This document shows positions 38,236 to 49,232 of a DNA stretch of 64,000 nt, one piece after another; position 1 is the first letter of the stretch, and each line of letters begins with the position of its first letter. A program made the position numbers and the translations under genes. The notes under the pieces are model-generated. The model ran no database searches. It saw only the letters and a program-made list of their open reading frames with translations, and was not told the origin of the DNA. Source of the stretch: LMUY01 sp965276785 (GTDB lineage Bacteria > Pseudomonadota > Alphaproteobacteria > Acetobacterales > Acetobacteraceae); NCBI GenBank assembly GCA_965276785.1, contig OZ255629.1:1612001-1676000 (forward strand). Direction: 5' to 3'.

Positions 38236-40441
38236 GATAGCTGCCGGCTTCTAGACCATCTCGGTCGTACAAGCGGTACTGCGCTGGTTGAATGCCGTCG
38301 AGCACAAGCCCATACAAGCGGCCGCCGACAGCCTGGAGGCCACGAATGCCACGCAACACGCCGGCTGTGTCGGATTTTCCCCATTTCGTGCAGAAGAGTA
38401 TCCCGTCTGCGAACGGCGCGAGAATGCGCGCGTCTGGCAGGATTTGGGACGGAGGGGTGTCGATCAGGACCAGATCGTAGCGCGAACTTGCCCAGGCAAG
38501 CAGGGCTGCCATACGGGGTCCGTCGAGCAACTCTGCGGAGTTCATCGCTGGCTTGCCGGACAATATGATGTCGACACCTGGAGACTGAGCCGTCGCGACG
38601 GCTTCTTCTGGTGAGATCTGTCCGCGAAGAACCTCCGACATGCCCCATTGCTCTGGCAGAGACAGGCTTCTGGCGGCGCTGGGCTGGCGAAGATCACATT
38701 CCAGGACCAACACCCGCCGCCCGGCAGCGGCGGCGAAGTGAGCGAGGGCGAGCGTAATGAAAGTTTTGCCTTCCCCACGATCTGCTGAGGCGACAAGGAT
38801 CGTCCGCCGCCGCCGGGCAGTCTCGCTGCTGCGCTCGGCAATAAGCAAGCACTCGGCATAGAGCTGGCGGATGGCTTCTTGAAATGACGACGGCGTGGCG
38901 ATCCGTTTGGTCAGCCGAGAGCCTGTACGCCCAAGACCGGGGACGTGCGGAACCCGCGCGAGCACTCGGAGCCGAGCCAAGCCCTGCAACCCGTTCACAG
39001 TGCGGATGGTTCGATCCGCCCGATCCCGCATCAGAGCTACGATGCCGCCGAGGCCAAGCGCCAGCACCAATCCGGCCAAAGCGAAACTCGATAGTTTGGG
39101 AAAAGCAACGCTTTGCGGCTCCTCGGCAAGGCTGACAAGACGGGCGTTTGGCACGACCAGACGGCGATTGGTCTGAAGCTGGTTCAAGCTCTTGGTAAGG
39201 TCCAGATAGAGCTCGCGATCCGTGGCAAGGCTCCGCTCGAGAGCGGCGATTTCGGTTGCGGCGTCGTCATTGCCCCTGACCTCTTTCTTGAGCTTGCTCA
39301 TTTGCGCCTGCAGGGCGGCGACGCGGCCATCGGCCGCCTGATAGTCGGCAATGGCGCTATGTGTAACCACGCCGGTATCTTGACTGACGGCTCGTTCAAG
39401 CGCCCGGCGCTGCTGTTGAAGGTCAGCAAGCGGCGGGTAAGCGCTGCCATAGCGCGAAGATAGCAGCGCAATCTGGGCGTTCACGGCGGAGAGTTGCTGC
39501 TTCTCGTCATTGACCGTCTTGTTTTCCAACACCCCCGTGGTTGAACTTCCGCTGACCAACGCTTGCTGCATCCGGCCGGCCGCGGCGGCCCGGTCGGCCT
39601 CTGCAATGGCAATTTGCTGGGCGAAGCCAGTCAGCTGCTCGGATGCGATCGGTGCCAGCTGTCCTTTGATGACGCCATTGGCATGAAGGAATGTCCCGAT
39701 CTGCGTCTCAGTCTGCTTTAGGCGGTCTGCTATGGTCTGGGTTTCTGTTGTGAGCCAATTGATCGCATCGCTCCGGGGCTGAAGTTTTTCCTCCGTCCGC
39801 GAAGTTAAGTAGGTTTGCACAATCGCGTTTGCGACGGTCTGAGCCACGCCCGCAAGGGGAGAGCTGAAGGTGACGGCAAGGACACGAGAGCGGCCACTGA
39901 CGCCGACGAGCACCCGACTGCGCAAGCTCTCGACCGCATCGGCTTGGTCAGCCAGTTGCTCTTGACACGAGTGGGCCGGTTTTTCGGTCAGCCACTGCTT
40001 GACAGCACGCTTCCAGGCAGGCGGCGTATTGGCTTGGCATTCGGCTAGAAAAGCGGCTTGAACAGGAGCTTGGGACAGAACTTCGCGCAACAGCAGCGGA
40101 GACGAGAGAACAATGGATTGGCTTTCAAGGTCTGCCGTGTCGCCAACGGTTAACTGTTGGGCATCAGGCGGTTGCAGGGAGGCGAGCACTTGATCTGCCG
40201 GAGCCACGGTCAACAGCGCTTCGGCTTTGTAGACCGGGGGGATTATGACGTAGGCTGCTCCCACTGTCGCGAGAACGGTGCAAAACACAGACGCGAACAC
40301 CAGTTTTTGCCTGCGCAGGCGTGCTACGATGCTTGTCTCATCTTGCACAGGGCTGCCTGCGTAAAGCTCGTCATCGCCGCTGGCATTAAGGCTATGAAGC
40401 GCGAGTAGCGCCGGGTCGTTTTCACGCGGGACGAGGTCCAT
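38222..40441 (-). CDS. Wzz/BY-kinase fusion for exopolysaccharide export
   Basis: 739 residues from ATG at 40441. N-terminal Wzz region: membrane helix VFASVFCTVLATVGAAYVII, long periplasmic coiled coils (about 150-420), then the second helix FALAGLVLALGLGGIVAL. The C-terminal cytoplasmic tyrosine kinase has Walker A' ASADRGEGKTF (about 550), Walker A LECDLRQPSAA and Walker B YDLVLIDTPPS. The C-terminal tail has only scattered Tyr (YRLYDRDGLEAGSYLALR) rather than the usual dense cluster. It controls chain length and export in Wzx/Wzy pathways. The start codon overlaps the glycosyltransferase stop by one base. Confidence 0.9.
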   Translation of the reverse strand: MDLVPRENDPALLALHSLNASGDDELYAGSPVQDETSIVARLRRQKLVFASVFCTVLATVGAAYVIIPPVYKAEALLTVAPADQVLASLQPPDAQQLTVGDTADLESQSIVLSSPLLLREVLSQAPVQAAFLAECQANTPPAWKRAVKQWLTEKPAHSCQEQLADQADAVESLRSRVLVGVSGRSRVLAVTFSSPLAGVAQTVANAIVQTYLTSRTEEKLQPRSDAINWLTTETQTIADRLKQTETQIGTFLHANGVIKGQLAPIASEQLTGFAQQIAIAEADRAAAAGRMQQALVSGSSTTGVLENKTVNDEKQQLSAVNAQIALLSSRYGSAYPPLADLQQQRRALERAVSQDTGVVTHSAIADYQAADGRVAALQAQMSKLKKEVRGNDDAATEIAALERSLATDRELYLDLTKSLNQLQTNRRLVVPNARLVSLAEEPQSVAFPKLSSFALAGLVLALGLGGIVALMRDRADRTIRTVNGLQGLARLRVLARVPHVPGLGRTGSRLTKRIATPSSFQEAIRQLYAECLLIAERSSETARRRRTILVASADRGEGKTFITLALAHFAAAAGRRVLVLECDLRQPSAARSLSLPEQWGMSEVLRGQISPEEAVATAQSPGVDIILSGKPAMNSAELLDGPRMAALLAWASSRYDLVLIDTPPSQILPDARILAPFADGILFCTKWGKSDTAGVLRGIRGLQAVGGRLYGLVLDGIQPAQYRLYDRDGLEAGSYLALR

Positions 40442-41745
40442 TACACAGTCTCCTTGCTCAGCGTGCTTGCGAAGGCACTCGCTTCTGGCGTGTCTGCAGA
40501 AATGAGCTTTTGCTCTTTGGCATAGGATGGCCGAGGCTGTTGCAAGACCCGCTGGTCGAGGCCGTTGCAAGCCAGACCGAAATTCAGCCGGGTCTTGAAC
40601 GAACTGTAGTGAGAGAGAACAAAGTCTTTAAAGTCTTTCTCAAACCGTGGCGTTGCGAAACGCAAAGCGTTGGCATAACAAGCCCCTCGGTTGAATTTGT
40701 CGCTGTTCTGTTCAAAGGCCTGAACGGCCGAGGCGATGCAGTCTGCTTCCGGGCGCTCAAAAAACAAACCGGTCGGCGATAAGCCCTCCGCCACCACAGT
40801 CTCGCGCAAACCACCGCGCCCAAGTGCGATCACAGGAGTGCCCTCACCTTGCACCTCGACTGGAACGATGCCGAAATCTTCCTCTGCAGCAAAGACAAAC
40901 GCTTTTGCCGTTCGCATCAAACGCCTCAGCTCTTCGTCTGCGACAAAGCCCACGAACTCGACATTTGGCGCGCCGACTGCCTTGAGGCGCCCTAGTTCGG
41001 GCCCAGAACCCGCGACCACGAGGCGTTTATCGGGCATGGTCGCGAACGCCTGAACGATCGCAAGCATGTTTTTGTACGGTACAAGGCGCGATGCAGCCAA
41101 GAAAAAGCCGCCGTTATTTTCCACGCCGGAGAGTGGCCCGGCAACGGGGCGCTCCGCCGGTATGTCAACCGGGGGGTGAATGACCGTTGACGCACGTCCG
41201 TAAACTTTGCGGATACGGCGGCTCACGAAGTGAGAGTTGGCCAGGTAGGCATCTACGCCCGCTGCGGTCCGCGTGTCCCAAAGCCGCATTTTGAAGAGGA
41301 TGTAGCGGGCGATCCATCCCTTCAAGCCGTGGTCTAGCCGGGCTTCGCGAAGACACTGGTGCTGCAAATCCCACGCGTAACGCATGGGCGAATGAACATA
41401 GGATATATGAAGCTGGTCGGCGCCCGTAATGACACCCTTGGCGACGGCATGACTGCTGGAGATGATGACGTCATAGCCGGACAAATCGAATTGCTCGATG
41501 GCAACCGGCATGAGCGGCAGGTAGCTCCGATGCTTCCGGTTGATGGCCGGCATGCGCTGCAGGAAAGTCGTCCGGCTTGGCGGCAGACATGCTTTGGCGC
41601 GATCGGCATCAGACATGGTGTCAAACAAGGTGAACAAGTCGGCGGAAGGAAAGCAGCGAAACATGGCGCTTAAGACTTTCTCGGCCCCACCAAGCACATA
41701 GAGCCAGTCATGGACGATCGCGACACGCATAACTTTCGCCTTCAT
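40441..41745 (-). CDS. GT4-family glycosyltransferase
   Basis: 434 residues. GT-B fold: N-terminal VAIVHDWLYVLGGAEKVLS, typical of WbaZ/RfbZ-like mannosyltransferases, middle YVHSPMRYAWDLQHQ, and C-terminal nucleotide-sugar motif with the E-x7-E pair in AEEDFGIVPVEVQGEGTPVIA. It adds a sugar, plausibly mannose, to the lipid-linked exopolysaccharide repeat unit in the cytoplasm. First gene of the operon; ATG at 41745, with ATG 41730 as an alternative. No priming transferase (GumD/WcaJ-like) or Wzx flippase is adjacent, so the locus is partial. Confidence 0.88.
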   Translation of the reverse strand: MKAKVMRVAIVHDWLYVLGGAEKVLSAMFRCFPSADLFTLFDTMSDADRAKACLPPSRTTFLQRMPAINRKHRSYLPLMPVAIEQFDLSGYDVIISSSHAVAKGVITGADQLHISYVHSPMRYAWDLQHQCLREARLDHGLKGWIARYILFKMRLWDTRTAAGVDAYLANSHFVSRRIRKVYGRASTVIHPPVDIPAERPVAGPLSGVENNGGFFLAASRLVPYKNMLAIVQAFATMPDKRLVVAGSGPELGRLKAVGAPNVEFVGFVADEELRRLMRTAKAFVFAAEEDFGIVPVEVQGEGTPVIALGRGGLRETVVAEGLSPTGLFFERPEADCIASAVQAFEQNSDKFNRGACYANALRFATPRFEKDFKDFVLSHYSSFKTRLNFGLACNGLDQRVLQQPRPSYAKEQKLISADTPEASAFASTLSKETV

Positions 41746-42129
41746 AAAGAGGGCGCCCCCGCCATCTGCGACGGTGGGCTGTGGTTAGACGGCCGTTTAT
41801 CGCCGCAGCCTCTGGACCGATTGGCCACTTAGTTTTGCAACGATAGCAGGGGACGCTTAATGCGAGGTTAATCCGGGCACGGTGGCGGAGCTTTGGTGCA
41901 AACCGTTTGTTTGGGGGCATGTTCGTGGCTTCGGCATTGAGGCCAAAGCGGCGACCGCAGCAACGACCGGCGCACTGGCGCCAAATACGCACCAAGCATC
42001 GCCGAGGGACCGTCTAAAAACGGCCAGTCATGCGGCAGGCGGGACCAACCTTAATGCTTGGGGAGCATGAAAACTTGCTTACAACACCGGTCGAGGGATT
42101 GCGGGACAGCCGTTTGGAACAGCAACAAA
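41746..42129. other. 384-bp gap upstream of the exopolysaccharide operon
   Basis: No gene seen. This segment carries the upstream region of the operon starting at 41745 and the 3' flank of the acyl-CoA synthetase gene. It is moderately AT-rich in places, for example near 41830-41870. I found no clear palindrome, riboswitch-like structure or terminator that I would defend. Confidence 0.4.
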
Positions 42130-43767
<1,638 letters not shown>

Positions 43768-43853
43768 GGCACCCTCCCCTTCCCAAGCTTACTCGTCCGT
43801 CAAGCACCCGGAAGCTGCGCCAGATGGAGCTAGGGCACCCGGTCTGCCATTTG

Positions 43854-44696
43854 CTAAGCGACCAGCGTCTGGCGTTGCTCGCCAAGCCCCTGCACGCCGG
43901 CCTGCATCACTTGGCCCGGCTTGAGGAAGATGGGCTCGGGCTTCTTGCCCAGGCCCACCCCCGGCGGTGTTCCGGTTGCGATCAAGTCGCCCGGATGCAG
44001 GGTGATGAAGTGGCTTACATAGCTGACCAGCTGGCGGACGCCGAAGATCATGGTGCGCGTGTTGCCGTCCTGCATGCGCTGGCCGTCCACGTCGCACCAC
44101 ATGTCGAGCGCCTGCGGGTCCGGCACCTCGTCCTTGGTGACCAGCCATGGCCCGGTGGGGCCGAACGTGTCGCAGCCTTTGCCCTTGTCCCAAGTGCCGC
44201 CGCGCTCGGCCTGATACTCCCGCTCGCTCACATCGTTAATCACACAGTAGCCGGCCACGTGGTCCATGGCCGTGTCCTCCGGAACGCAGCGGGCCTTGGT
44301 GCCGATGACGATGCCGAGTTCCACCTCCCAGTCCACTTTCTTGGCGCCGGGCGGCATCTGCACGTCGTCGAATGGACCGCAATAGGCGCTGAGGGCCTTG
44401 AGGAACACGATCGGCTCTTTGGGGAGCGCCATGCCTGCCTCGGCCGCATGGTCGGCGTAGTTCAGGCCGATGCAGACGAAGTTGAGCGGCCGCACAACGC
44501 ATGCCCCGATCCGGGGCGTGCCTTCCACGCGGGGGCAGGTCGCCGGGTCAATTGCGGCGAGTTCAGCGAGGCGGGCGGGGGCGAGCGCCTCCCCATCGAT
44601 GTCGCGAACGTGCGCCGACAGGTCGCGCATCGTGCCATCAGCGGCCAGGATGGCGGGTTTCTCAGCGCCGGGATATCCTAGTCGAAGTAGCTTCAT
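43854..44696 (-). CDS. Fumarylacetoacetate hydrolase family enzyme
   Basis: 280 residues from ATG at 44696. FAH fold: FVCIGLNYADHAAEAG, the Glu/Asp metal ligands in DWEVELGIVIG, GYCVINDVSEREYQ and the C-terminal GTPPGVGLGKKPEPIFLKPG. Family members hydrolyse or decarboxylate oxo-acids such as acylpyruvates, 2-hydroxyhepta-2,4-diene-1,7-dioate or ureidoglycolate analogues. The length (~280) and N-terminal domain (KLLRLGYPGAEKPAILAADG) suit the ureidoglycolate-lyase-like subgroup. It lies upstream of the acyl-CoA synthetase on the same strand, which suggests aromatic or dicarboxylate breakdown, but the substrate is open. Confidence 0.9.
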   Translation of the reverse strand: MKLLRLGYPGAEKPAILAADGTMRDLSAHVRDIDGEALAPARLAELAAIDPATCPRVEGTPRIGACVVRPLNFVCIGLNYADHAAEAGMALPKEPIVFLKALSAYCGPFDDVQMPPGAKKVDWEVELGIVIGTKARCVPEDTAMDHVAGYCVINDVSEREYQAERGGTWDKGKGCDTFGPTGPWLVTKDEVPDPQALDMWCDVDGQRMQDGNTRTMIFGVRQLVSYVSHFITLHPGDLIATGTPPGVGLGKKPEPIFLKPGQVMQAGVQGLGEQRQTLVA

Positions 44697-44799
44697 GGCG
44701 AGGCCTTTCATCTCAGATGGCTGACGATTAGAGCAAATCCGCGGAGGGTGGAATTGCCCGCAGCGGATATCTGCCCGCCAGCGTGCTGCGATTAGGCTG

Positions 44800-45198
44800 C
44801 TAAGCCACCCGTCCGGCTTGCGCCACCCGCAACGCGCGGGATTTGCGGCCCTGGAGGGAGGCTGCGGTCGCGACGTCCAGCGCGGTGACGCCGAGCACGG
44901 CGAGCAGCGCCAGACTGGTCGCCGTGCGGTGGCGGTTGCCTGGGCGAAGCACGGAGCCGGCCAAGGCCAGGATATCGAGTGCGTCACCGCCGACGCGCAG
45001 CCAGACCGGCGCGGCCTTGCCCGGATTGGTCAGGACCATGGCGCCGGCGGCGATCTCGCGGGCGCCGAAGGCTTGAACGGTGCCGGGGGGCAAGGCCAAC
45101 CCTAAGTTACGCCGCAGCGCGGTGCCGGCGGCGATTTCCAGGCTGCCGAGCGCCACGCTGAACCAGCCGAGCAGTTTTGCGGTCTGAATGTCGTTCAT
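44800..45198 (-). CDS. Small membrane protein of unknown function
   Basis: 132 residues from ATG at 45198. Four predicted membrane segments: LGWFSVALGSLEIAAGTALR, REIAAGAMVLTNP, GDALDILALAGSVL and LALLAVLGVTALDVATAASL. Ends with a basic tail KSRALRVAQAGRVA. Resembles the small four-helix proteins encoded near sugar dehydratase or cyclase genes in alphaproteobacteria (vague recollection), but no function can be assigned. It stands between the catabolic pair and the zinc locus on the minus strand. Confidence 0.6.
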   Translation of the reverse strand: MNDIQTAKLLGWFSVALGSLEIAAGTALRRNLGLALPPGTVQAFGAREIAAGAMVLTNPGKAAPVWLRVGGDALDILALAGSVLRPGNRHRTATSLALLAVLGVTALDVATAASLQGRKSRALRVAQAGRVA

Positions 45199-45290
45199 GG
45201 CGCCCCTTGGGTTTCGTTTCAGCACAACCCGCGGCGCCGCAGGGGGTTTCCGCCGCCGCACCTGCCGGCGAGCTAGAACCGTCAAGCCGC

Positions 45291-47347
45291 TCAGAACTTC
45301 TGCGCGATGCCGGCGAGGATGGTGCGGCGCAGGCCGAACTGCGGCGCACCGACGCCCACACCGGTGCCGTCGCGGATTTCATACACCTGGTCCAGCAGAT
45401 TGATCACGTCCAGGCGCAGTTGGGTCTGGCCGACATAGCCGGTCTTGATGGTTTGCACCGCCGACAGGTTAGTAATACCCCGGCAGCGCCCTGCCGTTCG
45501 GGATGTCGCCGGCAGCGGTTTGATAACCGGCGCGCAGGCCGCTGCCCACGATGAGGTCCGCCGAGAACCGCGCCGGATGGTTGGTGCCGCCGAACAGCGT
45601 GTAGGCGGCGCCCCCGGAGCCGGTCCAGCGCTGGTCGTGGTCGAGATGGATCCAGTGCTGGCTGATATAGGCCAGGTCCGCGGCGCTGAAGTTGAACTGG
45701 GCGGTGTCGATGTCCTTGCCGACCGCCCTCGAATACGCAACGTTGGCGTAGAGCGAGACCGGCCCGCGATCGTAGGACGTGCTGAACTCCACGCCGTCGT
45801 CCTGGCCCTTGCGGTAGTTGAACGCGGTCAGGATGATGGGGGCGCCAAACTGGCCTTCGTCGATGAGGTTGCGGGCGGCTTTGTAGTAGATGTCCACCCC
45901 GGCGCGCCAACCCGGCCGGATCACCTGGTCGAAGCCGGCGTCGAAGTAGTTGTCGCGCTCCGCCTTCACCGCGCTGTCGGCGGTCACCTCGGGCGCGGTG
46001 GTGGTGCCGTCGAAGTGGGTCCAGACCGCGTTGATGCGGGGGCTGACCTGGTTCTCATCGGTGTATTCGTTCACCTGGTCGAAGCGCAGGCCGTAGTTGA
46101 TGGTCACGTGCGGCAGCGCCTTCCATTCGTCCTGCACATACATGCCGAACAGCGTCCCGGTCTTGGCGCTGCCGCCATAGACATCGAGCGGCTGGTCCGA
46201 GCTTGGAGCGCCCGTGTCGTCCACGGGGAGCACCGCAGACGCAATCTTGGAGCCGGTGCGTTCGCCGGTGACCTGGAAGCCGGCGCGGACAGTGTGTTGC
46301 GGACCCAGCTTCCAACTCGCATCGGTCTGCTCGCCGGTGGAGACGATGGAGCGAGCCGCAGTCTGCGAAATGCCGTTGAACAGCAAGTCCCCGACCGGAT
46401 CGGGCGTGTAGTAGAGGCTGCTGTAGCGGGTGAAGGCCAAGGTCTGCAGGTCGAGGGTGCCGAACTGCTTCTGCAGCGACAGGATGGCGAAGTCGGTGAT
46501 CTCGCGCTGGTGCTCGATGAGACTGGCGCTGTCGAAGCCGGTGGTGCCATCGGCCGATAGGCCGAGCGAGGGCGTCTGACCGGGATTGTTCGGGATCTGG
46601 AAGAACTCGTTGGAATAGCCGGCCAGCAAGCTGACGCGGGCGGTGTCGTCGATCAGGCCGGAGACGTGCACCAGCCCGTGCGTCTGGTTCGACAGGTCGT
46701 GGATCGGGTTGAAGCTGCCGGTCGGGTTCTCGATGCCCACGCGGTTGTGCAGGAAGTCGCCGATGTAGAAGAAGTCGATCGCGCCGCGGCTGGCGCCATA
46801 GGAGATGCTGGGCTCGAAGTCGTCGCGCGCACCGCCGTAGATGGAGATTTCGCCGCCCGGATCGGTCCGCCCCGACTTCGTGGTGATGTCGACCACGGCC
46901 GCGGTCTTGAAGCCGTATTGCGCCGGCAGGCTGCCGGTGATCAGCGAGAGCGAGTGGGCAAACCCCGTCTCGAGCGTTTGCCAGCCGGAACTGCACATCG
47001 TTGTGGTCGCCGCGGACGTGGATTTGGCCGAAGGAGTCCTGCGCCACGCCGGGGGCTTACGGCAGGGTGGCGTTCAGCGGCGAGTTGTCGCCCTGCGGCA
47101 GCGTGTCGATGGCGCGGCTGAAGGTGTAGCTGGTGGCGCCGAGGCTCGGCTCGAGCTGGCTGCGCGCTTGGTCGAGCTTCTGGCTCACCACGTCGATGCC
47201 GGGCAAAGTGGCGGGCTGGTCAGTGCCGGTGCCGAGCCGCACACTCGGGGCGGCACCCGTTTGGGTGGGCGGGTCGGCGGCCCATACCGAGCCGGCCGCG
47301 AAAGCACCCAGGGCGCTGGTCAGCAGCGCAATGCGACGTGTCTTCAT
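45291..47347 (-). pseudogene. TonB-dependent receptor, multiply disrupted
   Basis: A 22-stranded-barrel-type TonB receptor gene facing away from znuA, but broken. The N-terminal part (47347 to 47057) starts MKTRRIALLTSALGAF with a signal peptide and stops at an in-frame TAA where family members continue into the plug. Same-frame sequence beyond it (VAQDSFGQIHVRGDHNDVQF) is still recognisable. Near 46990 a deletion and frameshift removes plug residues; the barrel reads on in another frame from 46998 (SLPAQYGFKTAAVVDITTKSG). It then meets a third lesion near 45470 (GYY then stop), with the terminal strand LRRTILAGIAQKF in a different frame to 45291. The ancestral receptor probably imported a zinc-loaded ligand. 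Confidence 0.88.
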
Positions 47348-47390
47348 CCCGAACTCGCGCCATGGACCCGCTTGAGCTATGGGCGTGGAT

Positions 47391-47405
47391 TGATACCTTG
47401 TATCA
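47391..47405. promoter_or_regulatory. Zur-like operator, receptor side
   Basis: Perfect palindrome TGATACCTTGTATCA (arms TGATAC and GTATCA, 3-bp centre) lying 44 bp upstream of the receptor start. A near-identical copy lies 78 bp away (47469-47483) on the znuA side. Placement between two divergent genes of a zur-linked locus suggests a Zur operator. Confidence 0.7.
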
Positions 47406-47468
47406 TGTTTGGCAATGCTGCAGGTTGGCAGCCAATGTGGAGAACCGGGCGGTGTTGGCCTTCAGTAA

Positions 47469-47483
47469 CGATACGTTGTATCA
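47469..47483. promoter_or_regulatory. Zur-like operator, znuA side
   Basis: CGATACGTTGTATCA, the second copy of the GATAC-N3-GTATC palindrome. It ends 34 bp before the znuA start codon, where it would cover the core promoter and block transcription when zinc-loaded Zur binds. Confidence 0.7.
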
Positions 47484-47517
47484 AGCTGGCCGGGTCGGCG
47501 CGCCCTTGTTGGCGGGG

Positions 47518-48402
47518 ATGGCAATGGCGAGACTGGCTGCGTTCACCCTGGCTGGGCTTTGCCTCGCCGCCCTGCCGGCTAAGCCGCAGCCGGCGAGCGC
47601 GCCCGTGTCGATCGTGGCGGCCGAGAACTTCTATGGCGACGTGGCGCGGCAGATCGGCGGGGCGGGCGTGAGAGTGACCAGCATCCTCAGCAACCCCGAG
47701 CAAGACCCGCATCTGTTCGAGGCGAGCCCGTCGGTGGCGCGCGCGGTGTCGGGCGCCCGGATCGTGGTCTATAGCGGGATCGACTACGATCCGTGGATGC
47801 AGACGCTGCTCGCCGCCGCCCGCAGCAGCGACCGGCGGGTGATCGCGGTGGCGGAGCTGGCCGGCAAGAAGGCGGGCGACAACCCGCATATCTGGTACGA
47901 CCTTGCGGCCATGCGGGCTTATGCCAGCGCGCTCGCCACCGCCTTGGCGGCCGCCGACCCGGCGCATGCGAGCGGCTACCAAGAGCGTTTGGCCCGCTTC
48001 GATGTCTCGCTACAGCCGATCGCGGACAAGATCGGCGCGTTGCATGCGCGGCTCTCAGGCACGCCGGTCACGGCGACCGAGCCGGTGTTCGGCACCATGT
48101 TCCAGGCGCTGGGCATGGTGGTGCGCAATGCCGGCTTCCAGCTCGCGGTGATGAACAACACCGAGCCGAGCGCGTCGGAGGTGGCGGGGTTCGAGACCGA
48201 CCTCAAGCAGCGCCGGGTGGCGCTGCTGGTGTATAACAGCCAGGCGTCCGACCCGGTCGCCGCGCGCATGGAGCGGCTGGCGCATGCCGCGCACATCCCC
48301 GTGGTGGGCGCCACCGAGACCGAGCCGCCGGGCCAGAGCTATCAGGGCTGGATGACGAGCGAGGTAGACGCGGTGGACCGGGCGTTGCCCCGGTCGCGCT
48401 GA
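47518..48402 (+). CDS. znuA: Zinc-type ABC transporter substrate-binding protein
   Basis: 294 residues from ATG at 47518 (ATG at 47524 is an alternative), exported by an N-terminal hydrophobic segment RLAAFTLAGLCLAALPAKPQ. Cluster A-I/TroA family: SIVAAENFYGDVARQIGG, SNPEQDPHLFEASPSVARAV with the first His ligand, NPHIWYDL with the second, and TEPVFGTMFQALGMV, where a third His is often found but absent. ASDPVAARME supplies the final Asp. It lacks the His/Asp-rich metal-loading loop of many ZnuA proteins. It leads the znuA-C-B-zur-tonB run and overlaps znuC by one base. Zinc is inferred from zur linkage. Confidence 0.85.
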   Translation: MAMARLAAFTLAGLCLAALPAKPQPASAPVSIVAAENFYGDVARQIGGAGVRVTSILSNPEQDPHLFEASPSVARAVSGARIVVYSGIDYDPWMQTLLAAARSSDRRVIAVAELAGKKAGDNPHIWYDLAAMRAYASALATALAAADPAHASGYQERLARFDVSLQPIADKIGALHARLSGTPVTATEPVFGTMFQALGMVVRNAGFQLAVMNNTEPSASEVAGFETDLKQRRVALLVYNSQASDPVAARMERLAHAAHIPVVGATETEPPGQSYQGWMTSEVDAVDRALPRSR

Positions 48403-49232
48403 TGGATGCCGGGCTGATGAACGCGGTCGAACTCCGGGGCGTGCGCCTGGTGCTGGGTGGCCGCAGCGTCCTGGACCACGTCAGCCTGGCGATCGGCGCG
48501 CGCGAGTTCGTGGGCGTGCTAGGGCCCAACGGCGCCGGCAAGACCACGCTGATGCGCGCGATGCTCGGCCTGCTGCGGCCCCAGGCCGGGCGCATCGAGG
48601 TGCTCGGGCGGCCGGCGGTGCGCGGCAACCCGGCGGTGAGCTACATGCCGCAGAACCGGGCGGCGGGGGCGGAGTTGCGGCTGAGCGGGTGGCAGTTCGT
48701 CGCCGCCGTGCTCGATGGCCACCGGCTGGGCCTGCCGCTGCTGGGCCGCGCGGGCCGCGCCGAGGTGGACCGGGTGCTGGACCTGGTCGGGGCGCGCGGG
48801 TTGGCCCGGCGGCCGCTGGCCGAGACCTCGGGCGGGGAGCGTCAGCGGCTGCTGCTGGCGCAGGCGCTGATCGGCCGGCCGCGCTTGCTGCTGCTGGACG
48901 AGCCGCTGATCAGCCTGGACCCGCATCATCAGCGCGGCGTGGTCGAGCTGGCGAAATCGGTCGGTGCGGAGCTGGGCATCGCGGTGCTGTTCAGCGCCCA
49001 CGAGCTAAACCCGCTGCTGGGCGCGCTGGACCGGGTGCTGTATCTCGGCGGCGGGCAGGCGGCGCTGGGCACGGTGGACGAGGTGATCACCGGCCCGGTG
49101 CTGTCGCGGCTGTACGGTTCGCCGATCGAGGTGGTGCGGCTCGGCGGCCGGATTTTCGTCATGTCGGGCGACCACAAGGTGGAGCGGGACGAGCACTGGC
49201 ATGGTCCGGAGCGGGCGTGGCGCCGTGCTTAG
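48402..49232 (+). CDS. znuC: Zinc-type ABC transporter ATPase
   Basis: 276 residues. Walker A LGPNGAGKTTLMRA (about 45), Q-loop YMPQNRAAGAELRLSG, signature ETSGGERQRLLLAQAL, Walker B LLLLDEPLISLD and H-loop FSAHELNPLLG. ATG at 48402 is overlapped by the znuA stop; ATG at 48417 is also possible. The tail after about 240 carries His/Asp/Glu (GDHKVERDEHWHGPERA), as in many metal-transport ATPases, which may sense the metal. It overlaps the permease gene. Confidence 0.88.
   Translation: MDAGLMNAVELRGVRLVLGGRSVLDHVSLAIGAREFVGVLGPNGAGKTTLMRAMLGLLRPQAGRIEVLGRPAVRGNPAVSYMPQNRAAGAELRLSGWQFVAAVLDGHRLGLPLLGRAGRAEVDRVLDLVGARGLARRPLAETSGGERQRLLLAQALIGRPRLLLLDEPLISLDPHHQRGVVELAKSVGAELGIAVLFSAHELNPLLGALDRVLYLGGGQAALGTVDEVITGPVLSRLYGSPIEVVRLGGRIFVMSGDHKVERDEHWHGPERAWRRA

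Noticed and set aside
42058..42129. Possible terminator or riboswitch downstream of the acyl-CoA synthetase
   Set aside because: Only weak, short inverted repeats and no T-run; not defensible as a structured RNA.
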